Positions 25,891 to 35,451 are shown, numbered from the stretch's first letter. The stretch: 64,000 nucleotides of DNA from Streptomyces sp. BK239 (GCF_004217285.1 NZ_SHKS01000002.1:806001-870000), one strand, 5' to 3'. Made by a program: numbers and translations. Notes: generated from the letters alone by a model not told the origin.

Positions 25891-26511
25891 GTGACCTTCG
25901 GATTCGCTCCGTCCTCGGCGGCATCATCGTCATCGTCCACGTCCACCGCTTCCGCCAACCGCTTGCTCGAGCCTGCTGAGTGGGCCGCGGCGGGGATTCC
26001 GCTGCTGCGCAACCCACGCGAGGTCGTCAGCGGGCTGCACGCGCGGCACCGGCCCCGGCCGGCCACCGCGGTCGTGGCCGTGCTCGATCCGGACGAACGG
26101 TTGCTGGCCAGCGCCTCGTTCACCCGCCGCCAGGCTCCCGCCGACGGCTGGATGTTCCGCAACGCGCTGCTTTCGCAGCTGCGCCGGGTCATCCCGCACG
26201 ACCTGCGCCGCCGCACCCCGGTCCGCACCGCCGTGCTGCTCTACTGCCGTGACGGCGACGCCCGCTGGACGGAGGAGGACGGCGCGTGGATGTGGGGCCT
26301 GCGTGACGCCTGCACACTGCACGGTCTGCGCTGCGGCTCGTACATCACGCTGACCCGGGACGGCTGGCAGGTCCTCGGCGAGGGCCGCGGCGGCCGCCGC
26401 CCCAACGCGGACTCCTCTCCGGAGCCCTTCGCCCTGTCCGAGGCGCCGCCTCCGCTGCCCCGCACAGGCGGCGCCGCCTCGGAGGTCCTGCGCCGCGCCG
26501 CGGCCCGCTGA
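25891..26511 (+). CDS. Conserved hypothetical protein
   Basis: I do not recognise this 206-residue protein. It has a serine-rich start and then a folded-looking region (about 25-165). That region contains WAAAGIPLLRNPREVVSGLHARHRP, VVAVLDPDERLLASASF, LRRVIPHDLRRRTPVRTAVLLYCR and GLRDACTLHGLRCGSYITLTRDGWQVL. The alternation of strands and helices with the LDPDERLL turn is loosely like JAB/RadC-type or small alpha/beta folds, but no catalytic motif is clear. GTG 25891 has GGGAGG only 3 bases upstream, so the start is uncertain. A hairpin follows the stop. Confidence 0.65.
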   Translation: MTFGFAPSSAASSSSSTSTASANRLLEPAEWAAAGIPLLRNPREVVSGLHARHRPRPATAVVAVLDPDERLLASASFTRRQAPADGWMFRNALLSQLRRVIPHDLRRRTPVRTAVLLYCRDGDARWTEEDGAWMWGLRDACTLHGLRCGSYITLTRDGWQVLGEGRGGRRPNADSSPEPFALSEAPPPLPRTGGAASEVLRRAAAR

Positions 26512-26948
26512 GCGCAGACGCCGGCGCGGTCCGGACGCGACACGGGCGCCCCGCCCTCGTACCAAGCAGCGACCCGCACCCGGAAGGCCGACCGTTGTCA
26601 CGGCCACCTTCCGGGCAGAGGGAACGGCTTGTGCAGGCAGGATCGCCTTGCGGCGGGACGCAGACCCGTTGCCCACGCCCGGCGCTCACCGTCGCACGGC
26701 GCTGCTCACGGCAACCCCGCACGATCCACCGCCGACCCGGCGGACCGGACGGAGCCACCGTGATCGGCTACGCGGCTGCCCGAGTCGCCCTCGACCGGAC
26801 GCCGCGCCCCGTCCACCGGCTGAGACATGATCCCCCGTCAACCGGGCGCGTCCGGTGGCGCCTTGGAGGCAGCCGCGACCGCGACGCCTCCTCCGCCCCG
26901 CTTGCGCACCCCGGTGTTCACGCCCGGCGTGGCCGCAACCGGTTCGCC
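26512..26948. other. Intergenic region between convergent hypothetical genes
   Basis: This 437-base stretch holds a terminator hairpin (26579-26615) and otherwise no feature I can support. A short open frame starting at 26827 (MIPRQPGASGG) looks protein-like at first but runs into the opposite-strand gene, and I did not accept it. Confidence 0.4.
26579..26615 (+). terminator. Hairpin after hypothetical gene
   Basis: A 12-bp stem (CCCGGAAGGCCG with its complement, a 2-base bulge on the 3' arm) and a 10-base loop lie about 70 bases after the stop at 26511. Confidence 0.55.
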
Positions 26949-27584
26949 TCAGACGCCCGCGCCCAGCACGGCGTTGATCTGCTGCGGGTCGCCGCAGACG
27001 ATCAGCAGCGTGCCGGCCCGCTTGTGGGCGAGGGGCAGAGCGGTGGCGGCCACCGCGTCGGGTCCGCCGTTGACGGCGACCACGACGACGGGCCGTACGG
27101 CTGCGCGGTCCACGGCGGCGGCAGCGGCGTAGAAGACGTCGTCTCCCGCGTCCTGCTGCGCCCAGTAGGACGCCTCGCCGAAGCTCAGCTCGTGGGCCGC
27201 CCAGGGGTGCTGCTCGCCGGTGGTGAGCACGAGCACCTCACCCGGGGCCCGCCCCGAGTCCAGGAGCAGGTCCACGGCCTCCTCGGCGGCGTCCAGTGCA
27301 CCTTCGGCCGAGGCCGGGATGAGCTGGATCTGAGGAGTCGCCGGAGCGGCCGGCGGAGCGGCGTGGGCGGCCGGGGCCGAGGGCCCGGGCTTGACGGCGT
27401 CACGCTGTGCGCGCTGCGCGGGCGGCGTGGGCCGGACGGGACCAGGACGTCCCGGACGCGACGGAGCCGCGGGACGGGGACCAGGTACGGGTCGAGGGGT
27501 CGGCGCGGTGCGGCCGCTGGCCGGAGTGGCGCGGGGACCCTGGGCACTCTCGTGAATCTGAGGCTCCTCGGGAATGAGAGGCAT
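26949..27584 (-). CDS. Hypothetical protein with proline-rich N terminus and helicase-tail-like C terminus
   Basis: The 211-residue protein starts MPLIPEEPQIHESAQ and has a proline/alanine/arginine-rich region (about 15-95). A folded C-terminal half follows: DLLLDSGRAPGEVLVLTTGEQHPWAAHELSFGE and VVVVAVNGGPDAVAATALPLAHKRAGTLLIVCGDP. The end resembles the nucleotide-binding tail of UvrD-like helicases without Walker A or B motifs, so it may be a degenerate or accessory module. It lies immediately downstream of rnhB on the same strand, with a 68-base gap, and may be cotranscribed. No function is assigned. Confidence 0.7.
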   Translation of the reverse strand: MPLIPEEPQIHESAQGPRATPASGRTAPTPRPVPGPRPAAPSRPGRPGPVRPTPPAQRAQRDAVKPGPSAPAAHAAPPAAPATPQIQLIPASAEGALDAAEEAVDLLLDSGRAPGEVLVLTTGEQHPWAAHELSFGEASYWAQQDAGDDVFYAAAAAVDRAAVRPVVVVAVNGGPDAVAATALPLAHKRAGTLLIVCGDPQQINAVLGAGV

Positions 27585-27652
27585 GGGCTGTTGTCTATCA
27601 AACGTTGGTGCGGCTCGCGCCAGCAGGTGGCACATCAGTGCGAGCGGAATCG

Positions 27653-28354
27653 TCAGAAGTCGAAGCCGAGCTGACCCTCGATCTCCGGAACGCTTCCGTC
27701 CGCCCAGCTGCGGGTCTTCTTGAGGTGCCGCCACTGGGGCAGCGCATCAAGATACGCCCACGACAACCGGTGGTACGGGGTGGGTCCCCGTTCCGCCAGT
27801 GCGGCCTTGTGCACGGGTGACGGATACCCGGCATTGTCCGCAAAGCCGAAGTCTGCATGGTCGATGCCCAGTTCGGCCATCATTTTGTCGCGCCGAACCT
27901 TGGCGATCACCGATGCCGCCGCGACCGCGACGCACGACCGGTCCCCCTTGATGACGGTGCGGACCTTCCACGGAGTGCCGAGGTAGTCGTGCTTCCCGTC
28001 GAGGATCACCGCGTCGGGGCGTATCGGCAGAGCGTCCAGTGCGCGCACCGCGGCGAGCCGCAGCGCGGCCGTCATCCCGAGGTCGTCTATCTCCCCCGGA
28101 GAGGCGTGACCCAGGGCGTAGGACGTGACCCACTCCTCCAAGGCCACGACGAGCTCGTTGCGGCGCTTGACGGAGAGGAGCTTGGAGTCGGTGAGGCCGA
28201 CGGGCGGCCGGCGCAGTCCGGTGACCGCCGCGCAGACGGTGACGGGTCCGGCCCAGGCGCCTCGACCCACCTCGTCGACACCGGCAATGACCTTCGCTCC
28301 GGTCGTGGCGCGAAGGGAGCGCTCGACGGTGTGAGTGGGTGGTTCGTACGGCAT
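27653..28354 (-). CDS. rnhB: Ribonuclease HII
   Basis: The 233-residue enzyme removes ribonucleotides from DNA and degrades RNA in RNA-DNA hybrids. The catalytic acidic residues appear in [14 protein letters not shown] (DE), [10 protein letters not shown] (D) and KVRRDKMM (D). The sequence [18 protein letters not shown] matches the family C terminus. ATG 28354 has AAGGT 5 bases upstream. A long upstream in-frame extension to 28687 has no family-like content. The downstream proline-rich gene is probably in the same transcript. Confidence 0.92.
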   Translation of the reverse strand: MPYEPPTHTVERSLRATTGAKVIAGVDEVGRGAWAGPVTVCAAVTGLRRPPVGLTDSKLLSVKRRNELVVALEEWVTSYALGHASPGEIDDLGMTAALRLAAVRALDALPIRPDAVILDGKHDYLGTPWKVRTVIKGDRSCVAVAAASVIAKVRRDKMMAELGIDHADFGFADNAGYPSPVHKAALAERGPTPYHRLSWAYLDALPQWRHLKKTRSWADGSVPEIEGQLGFDF

Positions 28355-28855
28355 GGCGACCTTAGGGTACGCCGCCGGGATCCCCTCGCGACACCCCGGT
28401 TTCCCCACACGCGCGTGGAAGGCGGCGGGAGCCCTCCACAAACCACCCCAACTCCCCTCCAGGGCATCACAGTTGCCCAGCCGATCACACCCCGGCCACC
28501 GCCCTCGGCCCGCCCATCGACGGGACGCCGGGGAGGCAGTCGCCCGGCCTTTCCCGCGGCGATCGCCCCGACGGCGGGGCGAGTTGGCGGACCCGCCGCC
28601 GACCGCCCGCGCTCCACGAAGATCTGACCGCTTACCCGACGCCACCGCCCCCAGTCCCCGAACAGAACGAACACCACCGCACCCCACAGCGCCCGCAACA
28701 ACGACACCGACCGCATGACCATTCCCCGACGCTCCGCATCACTTCTCACCGCTTCGGACATCACCGCCGGTGCGGCACTCGCAGCGCGCGCAGCGGATAC
28801 TCGAAGAACGGATACCGATCACGCAGAGTTCCCATTGAACACGGAGAGTTGTCGC
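28355..28855. other. Intergenic region between ADP-ribosylglycohydrolase and rnhB
   Basis: In these 501 bases I see no gene that I can support. An open frame on the minus strand starting near 28716 ([22 protein letters not shown]) looks like a membrane segment but then becomes low-complexity and overlaps rnhB by about 270 bases. No clear promoter or repeat was found. Confidence 0.4.
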
Positions 28856-29761
28856 CTATCCGGTCCGAGGCGTCCATCCGGGCAGTTGCTCCACCTGTTC
28901 CACCCAAGCGCCGGGAGGGGCCCCGGCCTTGTCCGACGCCAGCACACCGCCCACGATGGCGCAGGTCGTGTCCACGTCCCCGCCCACCTGGGCAGTCGTC
29001 CAGAACCCGTTCTCGTAGTCGCCGAGAGCCCGGGCGGCGGACCACAGCGCGAAGGGCACGGTGTCGTGCGCCGTCGTGCGCCGGCCGCAGCCCAGAACGG
29101 CCGCCACGGTGCTCGCGTCGCCGTAGTCGAGCATGTCGCGGGCTCGCCGCAGACCGGCGCCGACGGCGCTCTTGGGGACGAGGGCGATGACGCCGTCGAG
29201 GAGGGCCTCCGGAGCGGGCGGACCGCCCGGAGCGCCGACCAGCGCGGCCGCCGCGGCGACCGCCATGGCCCCGACCACGGCCTCCCGGTGCTGGTGCGTG
29301 GGGTAGGCGGAGATCTCCGCCTGGTGGGTGGCCTGTTCGGGATCGTCGGCGTACCAGGCGCCCAGCGGGGCGATCCGCATGGCGGCGCCGTTGCCCCAGG
29401 AACCCTGTCCGTTGAAGAGGGCGGCGGACAGCTCACGCCAGTCGCCGCCCTCCCGGACCAGCCTGAGGAGCCGGTTGACGGCGGGGCCGTAGCCGCGGTC
29501 GAAGTCGTGGTGCTCGGCGAACGAGCGGGCCAGCGCGTCTTGGTCGATGCGGTGGTGGGCGGCCAGCACGGCGACCACGGAACAGGCCATCTCCGTGTCG
29601 TCCGTCCACTGCCAGGGGCCCGGCGGCGGTTCCCGGCGCTTGAGCAGCGGATAGTTCACCGGCACGAAGAACTGCGAGCCCAGTGCGTCCCCCACCGCGA
29701 GCCCACACAGGGAAGCCAGAGCGCGCTCCAGGCGCCCCTCATAAGAGAAGTCAACGGTCAT
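28856..29761 (-). CDS. ADP-ribosylglycohydrolase family protein
   Basis: The 301-residue protein has the family signatures GLAVGDALGSQF near residue 20, WTDDTEMA (metal-binding TDD) near 52, GSWGNGAAMRIAPLG near 125 and GGDVDTTCAIVGGVLAS (GDxDT, second metal site) near 268. Relatives use two magnesium ions to remove ADP-ribose from arginine or other groups (DraG/ARH type). The substrate here is unknown. The gene stands alone; the same-strand neighbour upstream ends about 100 bases away. Confidence 0.88.
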   Translation of the reverse strand: MTVDFSYEGRLERALASLCGLAVGDALGSQFFVPVNYPLLKRREPPPGPWQWTDDTEMACSVVAVLAAHHRIDQDALARSFAEHHDFDRGYGPAVNRLLRLVREGGDWRELSAALFNGQGSWGNGAAMRIAPLGAWYADDPEQATHQAEISAYPTHQHREAVVGAMAVAAAAALVGAPGGPPAPEALLDGVIALVPKSAVGAGLRRARDMLDYGDASTVAAVLGCGRRTTAHDTVPFALWSAARALGDYENGFWTTAQVGGDVDTTCAIVGGVLASDKAGAPPGAWVEQVEQLPGWTPRTG

Positions 29762-29858
29762 CGCTCTGCCACTCTAATTCGTCACCGCAAAATCGTCACC
29801 GAGGAATCCGGCACCACAGCGCAGCTCCACCGATCCCGGCCCTGCCCCTCAGCCCAGG

Positions 29859-30320
29859 TCAGCGCAGGCCGAAACGCCACCGGAAGCGCCGCTTCGCGGG
29901 GGTCCGCGACTGCGGCGACATGTCGAGCCCGAGGGCCGCCCCGTACCCGACGACGCTGTCCTCGGGACCGTTCTCGAATCGCTTCATCAAGCGTTGCACC
30001 GGCCATATGACGGCCCCTTCAGGCAGCCGAAGCCTTACGTTGATCTCGCCTTCCGGATCGCCGTCGTCCGCCTCCCAGCTTCCGCCAAGGGCGCGCCGCA
30101 CAGTCTCACCCACGTAGCAGCCCAGGGCGAACAGTCGGGACCCCAGGCCGGTGGCGAGGAGCCCGCCCTCGACCGCCGTTCCCGCGTCGCTGTGGTCGAT
30201 CATGAACTGTTCGACGTCGCGCAGACTGGCCGGCGAGAAGTCGGCGCGGTAGCCCGAACTCTTGAGCGCTCGCGCGACCCATCGCGCGCTCGCGTCCACA
30301 TCCTCAAGCAGAGCGTTCAC
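29859..30320 (-). CDS. Conserved hypothetical protein
   Basis: I cannot name this 153-residue protein. It contains SLRDVEQFMIDHSD, GSRLFALGCYVGETVRRALGGSWEAD and INVRLRLPEGAVIWPVQRLMKRFENG, a pattern seen in small soluble actinobacterial proteins that may be related to DUF3806-type folds. The C terminus is arginine-rich. GTG 30320 has GAGGA about 9 bases upstream. It lies 63 bases downstream of the histidine phosphatase on the same strand, so they may be cotranscribed. Confidence 0.65.
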   Translation of the reverse strand: MNALLEDVDASARWVARALKSSGYRADFSPASLRDVEQFMIDHSDAGTAVEGGLLATGLGSRLFALGCYVGETVRRALGGSWEADDGDPEGEINVRLRLPEGAVIWPVQRLMKRFENGPEDSVVGYGAALGLDMSPQSRTPAKRRFRWRFGLR

Positions 30321-30383
30321 CGGTGCCGTCCTCGCGCCAAGCAGGGCCGTCAGAAGGGGCCGGGGTGCGGCCCATGGGAGCGA

Positions 30384-31043
30384 CTATCCGGAGATCCCGT
30401 ACGGCTCCGGGTCTCGCCAGCGGGCGAAAGGGCGGTTCAGGGTGTATTTGCCGTCGTCTCCGAGAACGAGCATCCGCATCTCGGCGTTCCCGGGGTTCGA
30501 CAGTGACTCGAATTCGGCGACGGTCCAGTGGAACCAGCGCATGCAGAACAGGCGCATGGCGAGGCCATGGGTCACGATCAGGACGTTCGGCGGGTGGTCG
30601 GGGTCCTCGAAGCTGCGGAACAGGCTCTCCAGGAAGCCGCCGACCCGGTCGTACACGTCGGCCCCGCTCTCCCCCTGCGCGAACCGGTAGAAGAAGTGCC
30701 CGTAGGCGTCGCGATAAGCCTTCTGCAGACGGACGTCGTCGCGGTCCTGCCAGTTGCCCCAGTCCTGCTCCCGCAGCCGGGGCTCCTCACGCACCCGTAT
30801 GCGGTCCGGGTCGAGGTGGAAGGCCTTGAGGGTCTCGTGCGTGCGTCTGTAGGGCGACACGTACACGCTGACGCGCTCGCGGCCGAACAGTTCCCGCAGG
30901 GTCTCGCCCGTCTTCTCCGCCTGCCGCACACCCCGTTCGGTCAGGGCCAGAGCGTGGTCGGGTTCACGCTCGTACACGCTGTCATCAACATTGCCCGTTG
31001 ACTCCCCGTGCCGGACAAGGACGATGCGCCGTGGTCGTGCCAT
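30384..31043 (-). CDS. Histidine phosphatase family protein
   Basis: The 219-residue protein carries the RHG motif (LVRHGESTGNVDD, residues 9-21) with the catalytic histidine and the second conserved motif LIVTHGLAMRLF near residue 170. These are typical of the phosphoglycerate mutase-like phosphatases, and the size fits cytoplasmic broad-specificity members. Substrate is unknown. It is divergent from no close neighbour; YdbC-like follows upstream on the same strand after about 120 bases. Confidence 0.88.
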   Translation of the reverse strand: MARPRRIVLVRHGESTGNVDDSVYEREPDHALALTERGVRQAEKTGETLRELFGRERVSVYVSPYRRTHETLKAFHLDPDRIRVREEPRLREQDWGNWQDRDDVRLQKAYRDAYGHFFYRFAQGESGADVYDRVGGFLESLFRSFEDPDHPPNVLIVTHGLAMRLFCMRWFHWTVAEFESLSNPGNAEMRMLVLGDDGKYTLNRPFARWRDPEPYGISG

Positions 31044-31161
31044 GCCAAAACCCTAGATCGGATGGCGGCCGATCGAGCACTTGTAAGCCCTTCATACAGC
31101 GTAGGTCACACGAAGTCTGCACCGTGTGACATCGCTGAACGCTCGCGTGGGCGGCCGGCGA

Positions 31162-31767
31162 TCAGACCGTCCAGGCCGGTTCGAGCCGCACGATGTCGCC
31201 GGTGAGCGAGGAGATGTCCGCCTCTGTCTGGGCCCGCAGCGCGAGTCGCTCGATGCGTTCGGTCCGGTACTTGCCGTGCTCGGCCTCGGAGCGCCACATC
31301 GACAGCACCAGGAACTCGTGTCCCGGCGCCTCCGCGAACAACCCGCGGATCATGCCCGGCGAACCGGCCATCGCCGGGTTCCACACCTTCTCCTGCATCA
31401 GCGTGAAGTGCTCGGCGCGCTCCTCGCGCACCCTGCACAGAGCGACCCGGAGCAGGTCGGAGTCGGTGAAGCGGGGCTCGAAGCCCGTCTTCACGTCGAA
31501 GCGGTAGTCGAAGAGCCGCACCTGGGCGTCCTTGAAGGTGCCTGCCTGGGCCGTCGCGAGCCGGTCGTGGGAGCGCGCCATGAAGGAGTCGTAGAAGGCG
31601 CGGCTCTCCCAGAAGGCGAAGACGTGCGCGACCGAGGGCCGCGCCCTGCTCCAGCCGCCGCCCTGCCCCCGGAACCCCGGCTCGCCCAGAAGCCCCGCCC
31701 ATTTCCGCTGCCCCCGTTCGAAACCGCGGCGGTCCACCACGGTGCAGCGAATCCACTTGACCAGCAC
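31162..31767 (-). CDS. DUF4937 (YdbC-like) protein
   Basis: The 201-residue protein begins VLVKWIRCTVVDRRGFERGQRKWAGLLGEPGF, the signature of the YdbC-type DUF4937 family. A second module follows with MQEKVWNPAMAGSPGMIRGLFAE and FLVLSMWRSEAEHGKY, giving two ferredoxin-like halves similar to antibiotic-biosynthesis monooxygenase dimers. Function is unknown. GTG 31767 is the best start by family similarity; the frame is open to 31896 without conserved sequence. Confidence 0.75.
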   Translation of the reverse strand: MLVKWIRCTVVDRRGFERGQRKWAGLLGEPGFRGQGGGWSRARPSVAHVFAFWESRAFYDSFMARSHDRLATAQAGTFKDAQVRLFDYRFDVKTGFEPRFTDSDLLRVALCRVREERAEHFTLMQEKVWNPAMAGSPGMIRGLFAEAPGHEFLVLSMWRSEAEHGKYRTERIERLALRAQTEADISSLTGDIVRLEPAWTV

Positions 31768-31919
31768 CGCGCCATGGTAAGGCCCCAGGACGTGGCGTCG
31801 GTCACGTTCGGATGGGAAGCGGCCGTGCGGGCGCTCGCACGCGCGTGGCAGGATGGACAACCGGCCCTGGTGATCAGGGAGTTCAGGGCGGCACACCCGC
31901 GACGGGGAGGGAAGTGACG

Positions 31920-32453
31920 GTGAACGGCCTCAACAAGGCGATCGGCAAGGTCGAGACGGCGGTGAAGTGGGACCCGAGTCCGGCGGGGGAGCCACCCACC
32001 GACCTGGATCTCGTCGCCGCGACCTACCTGAGCGAGGACCCTGAGGCGGAGCCCGCCTACGTGGTGCACTTCGACAGCCGCTCCCCCGACGGCACCATCT
32101 TCCTCAACCGGGACAGCAGGGACGGCAAGGGCTTCGGCTGGGACGAGGTCATGACGCTGGAGCTGGACCGGCTCGACGCGCGGTACGTGCGCGTGGTGGT
32201 CGGCGTGGTCATCCAGCAGCGCCCCGCGCACCGCACCTTCGTCAGCGTGATCAACCCCGCCGTGCGCATCCGTGAGGGTTACACGGACCTGGCGACGGAC
32301 GACTTCGGCGGCGTCCTCGGTTCGACGGCCGCGACGATCGCGGAGTTCGTACGCGTGCCCCCCGTCGGTTGGACGTTCCGCCCCGGAGTCCGGGGCTACG
32401 AGGACGACCCGACGGACTTCAGCCGCATCATGGGCCGTACGCGACGCGCCTGA
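31920..32453 (+). CDS. TerD-family protein
   Basis: The 177-residue protein has the calcium-binding TerD pattern: DLDLVAATYL, VVHFDSRSPDGTIFLNRDSRDGKGFGWDE and LDRLDARYVRVVVGVVI. Acidic residues at these loops bind calcium in known TerD folds. Members are linked to tellurite resistance, stress and development in Streptomyces. Two GTGs are possible, 31914 and 31920. GGAGG at 31906-31910 is 9 bases from the second and only 3 from the first, so I chose 31920. A strong terminator follows. Confidence 0.82.
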   Translation: MNGLNKAIGKVETAVKWDPSPAGEPPTDLDLVAATYLSEDPEAEPAYVVHFDSRSPDGTIFLNRDSRDGKGFGWDEVMTLELDRLDARYVRVVVGVVIQQRPAHRTFVSVINPAVRIREGYTDLATDDFGGVLGSTAATIAEFVRVPPVGWTFRPGVRGYEDDPTDFSRIMGRTRRA

Positions 32454-32483
32454 GCCCGCGCCACCTCACTACCTGAACCGCGC

Positions 32484-32520
32484 GAGGGCGGTGGAGCCGT
32501 ACATCGGCTCCACCGCCCTC
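32484..32520. terminator. Strong bidirectional terminator between terD-like gene and nrdJ
   Basis: A perfect 16-bp stem (32484-32499 with 32505-32520) with a 5-base loop sits between the two convergent genes, about 30 to 40 bases from each stop. Confidence 0.88.
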
Positions 32521-32556
32521 CGCCAGGTCACTCACCCCTGGCCGGCGTGCCCGTGA

Positions 32557-35451
32557 TCAGCTGCAGCCGCTGGTCGAGCCGCAGCCCTCGCAGATGTAGC
32601 AGGAACCGGCGCGCTGCATCTTCGTGCCGCAGGAGAAGCACAGCGGGGCGTCGGCCTGGATGCCCAGCTGCATCTCCACCAGCTCGGCGCTGGTGTGGGC
32701 CTGCGTCGGGGCGGGCTTGGCCGCCTCGGACTCGGCCTTGGGCGTGGCGACGGCCTTCAGGTCCGTCTGGCGCGGAGCCGACTGGGCCAGACCCTCGACG
32801 TCGACGTCCTCCTCGGCCGGCTCGTACGAACCGGTCTCCAGGTGACGCTGACGCTCCTCGGCGGAGTGGATGCCGAGCGCGGAGCGCGTCTCGAAGGGCA
32901 GGAAGTCGAGCGCCAGACGGCGGAAGATGTAGTCGACGATCGACTGGGCCATCCGCACGTCCGGGTCGTCCGTCATGCCGGCCGGCTCGAAGCGCATGTT
33001 GGTGAACTTCGAGACGTACGTCTCCAGCGGCACACCGTACTGGAGGCCGACGGACACCGCGATGGAGAAGGCGTCCATCATGCCCGCGAGAGTCGAGCCC
33101 TGCTTGGACATCTTCAGGAAGACCTCGCCGAGACCGTCGTCCGGGTAGGAGTTGGCGGTCATGTAGCCCTCGGCGCCGCCGACCGTGAAGGAGGTGGTGA
33201 TGCCGGGACGGCCCTTGGGGAGGCGCTTGCGGACCGGGCGGTACTCGACCACCTTCTCGACCGCGGTGCGGATCGCGTCCTCGGCCTTCTCCGTGATCTC
33301 GGCCTTCTCCTTCTCCTTGGTCTTCGCGGAGAGGGGCTGGCCGACCTTGCAGTTGTCGCGGTAGATCGCGAGCGCCTTGACGCCGAGCTTCCAGGCCTCG
33401 AAGTAGATCTCCTCGACCTCCTCGACGGTCGCCGACTCCGGCATGTTGACCGTCTTGGAGATGGCGCCGGAGATCCAGGGCTGGATCGCGGCCATCATGC
33501 GCACGTGGCCCATCGGGGAGATGGCACGCTCGCCCATGGCGCAGTCGAACACCTCGTAGTGCTCCGGCTTGAGGCCCGGGGCGTCGATCACATTGCCGTG
33601 GTCGGCGATGTGGGCGACGATCGCCTCGATCTGCTCCTCCTGGTAGCCCAGGCGGCGCAGGGCCTGCGGGACGGTGCCGTTGACGATCTGCATCGAGCCG
33701 CCGCCGACCAGCTTCTTGAACTTGACCAGGGCGAGGTCGGGCTCGACGCCGGTGGTGTCGCAGGACATCGCCAGACCGATGGTGCCGGTCGGGGCGAGCA
33801 CGGACGCCTGGGAGTTGCGGAAGCCGTTCTTCTCGCCGAGGCGCAGCACGTCCTGCCAGGCCTCGGTGGCGGCCGCCCACACCGGGCTGTCGAGGTCGTC
33901 CATGCGGGTGGCGGCGCCGTTGGCGTCGGCGTGCTGCTTCATGACGCGCTTGTGGGCGTCGGCGTTGCGGGCGTAGCCGTCGTAGGGGCCGACGACCGAG
34001 GCGAGTTCGGCGGAGCGCCGGTACGACGTGCCGGTCATCAGGGAGGTGATGGCGCCGGCGAGGGCGCGGCCGCCGTCGGAGTCGTAGGCGTGGCCGGTCG
34101 CCATCAGCAGGGCGCCGAGGTTGGCGTAGCCGATGCCCAGCTGGCGGTACGCGCGGGTGTTCTCGCCGATCTTCTGGGTGGGGAAGTCCGCGAAGCAGAT
34201 GGAGATGTCCATCGCGGTGATGACGAGCTCGACGACCTTCTGGAAGCGCTCCGCCTCGAAGGACTGGTTGCCCTTGCCGTCGTCCTTGAGGAACTTCATC
34301 AGGTTCAGCGAGGCGAGGTTGCAGGACGTGTTGTCCAGGTGCATGTACTCGCTGCAGGGGTTCGAGCCGTTGATGCGGCCGGACTCCGGGCAGGTGTGCC
34401 AGTGGTTGATCGTGTCGTCGTACTGGATGCCGGGGTCGGCGCAGGCCCACGCGGCGTCGGCCATCTTGCGGAAGAGCGACTTGGCGTCGACCTCCTCGAT
34501 GACCTCGCCGGTCATGCGGGACGTCAGGCCGAACTTGCCGCCCTGCTCGACGGCCTTCATGAACGTGTCGTTCACGCGGACCGAGTTGTTGGCGTTCTGG
34601 TACTGGACGGACGTGATGTCGTCCCCGCCCAGGTCCATGTCGAAGCCCGCGTCGCGCAGTGCGCGGATCTTCTCCTCTTCCTTCACCTTGGTCTGGATGA
34701 AGTCCTCGATGTCGGGGTGGTCGACGTCGAGGATGACCATCTTGGCGGCACGGCGGGTGGCGCCGCCCGACTTGATGGTGCCGGCGGAGGCGTCGGCACC
34801 GCGCATGAAGGAGACCGGGCCGGAGGCGTTGCCGCCGGAGGAGAGCAGTTCCTTGGAGGAACGGATCCGGGACAGGTTCAGGCCGGCGCCGGAGCCGCCC
34901 TTGAAGATCATGCCCTCTTCCTTGTACCAGTCGAGGATCGACTCCATGGAGTCGTCGACGGCCAGGATGAAGCAGGCGGAGACCTGCTGGGGCTGCGGGG
35001 TGCCGACGTTGAACCAGACGGGGCTGTTGAAGCTGAAGATCTGGTGCAGGAGGGCGTAGGCCAGCTCGTGTTCGAAGATCTCGGCGTCGGCGGGCGAGGC
35101 GAAGTAGCTGTAGTCCTCGCCGGCCTTCCGGTACGTCTTCACGATCCGGTCGATCAGCTGCTTGAGGCTGACCTCGCGCTGCGGGGTGCCGACGGCGCCC
35201 CGGAAGTACTTGCTGGTGACGATGTTGACCGCGTTCACCGACCAGAAGTCGGGGAACTCGACGCCACGCTGCTCGAAGTTGACCGAGCCGTCGCGCCAGT
35301 TGGTCATGACGACGTCACGACGCTCCCACGCGACCTCGTCGTACGGGTGTACGCCGGGCGTGGTGTGGATGCGCTCGATACGCAGCCCCTTGGTGGCCTT
35401 GGCGCCCTTCGCTCGGGAACCTCGTGCCGGACCGCTCGCCGTCTCTGTCAT
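32557..35451 (-). CDS. nrdJ: Adenosylcobalamin-dependent (class II) ribonucleotide reductase
   Basis: The 964-residue enzyme reduces ribonucleotides to deoxyribonucleotides with vitamin B12 coenzyme and works without oxygen. Visible features are the N-terminal FSFNSPVWFNVG, the nucleotide-site region GGSGAGLNLSRIRSS and the conserved NGSNPCSEYMHLDNTSCNLASLNL. It also has VLAPTGTIGLAMSCDTTGVEPD and a C-terminal zinc-ribbon-like cysteine cluster (CFSCGTKMQ...CYICEGCGSTSGCS). ATG 35451 has GGGAGG 4 bases upstream. The nrdR gene lies upstream on the same strand with a 164-base gap, so nrdR-nrdJ form one unit under NrdR boxes. A vitamin B12 riboswitch is not evident here. Confidence 0.95.
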   Translation of the reverse strand: MTETASGPARGSRAKGAKATKGLRIERIHTTPGVHPYDEVAWERRDVVMTNWRDGSVNFEQRGVEFPDFWSVNAVNIVTSKYFRGAVGTPQREVSLKQLIDRIVKTYRKAGEDYSYFASPADAEIFEHELAYALLHQIFSFNSPVWFNVGTPQPQQVSACFILAVDDSMESILDWYKEEGMIFKGGSGAGLNLSRIRSSKELLSSGGNASGPVSFMRGADASAGTIKSGGATRRAAKMVILDVDHPDIEDFIQTKVKEEEKIRALRDAGFDMDLGGDDITSVQYQNANNSVRVNDTFMKAVEQGGKFGLTSRMTGEVIEEVDAKSLFRKMADAAWACADPGIQYDDTINHWHTCPESGRINGSNPCSEYMHLDNTSCNLASLNLMKFLKDDGKGNQSFEAERFQKVVELVITAMDISICFADFPTQKIGENTRAYRQLGIGYANLGALLMATGHAYDSDGGRALAGAITSLMTGTSYRRSAELASVVGPYDGYARNADAHKRVMKQHADANGAATRMDDLDSPVWAAATEAWQDVLRLGEKNGFRNSQASVLAPTGTIGLAMSCDTTGVEPDLALVKFKKLVGGGSMQIVNGTVPQALRRLGYQEEQIEAIVAHIADHGNVIDAPGLKPEHYEVFDCAMGERAISPMGHVRMMAAIQPWISGAISKTVNMPESATVEEVEEIYFEAWKLGVKALAIYRDNCKVGQPLSAKTKEKEKAEITEKAEDAIRTAVEKVVEYRPVRKRLPKGRPGITTSFTVGGAEGYMTANSYPDDGLGEVFLKMSKQGSTLAGMMDAFSIAVSVGLQYGVPLETYVSKFTNMRFEPAGMTDDPDVRMAQSIVDYIFRRLALDFLPFETRSALGIHSAEERQRHLETGSYEPAEEDVDVEGLAQSAPRQTDLKAVATPKAESEAAKPAPTQAHTSAELVEMQLGIQADAPLCFSCGTKMQRAGSCYICEGCGSTSGCS

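Noticed and set aside
26827..27132. Short open frame MIPRQPGASGG on the plus strand.
   Set aside because: About 180 bases of it run antisense to the proline-rich protein gene, and no ribosome site or conserved motif supports it.
28087..28764. Open frame on the minus strand starting with a membrane-like segment ([22 protein letters not shown]).
   Set aside because: After about 35 residues it becomes arginine/proline-rich low-complexity sequence and overlaps rnhB in another frame by about 270 bases.
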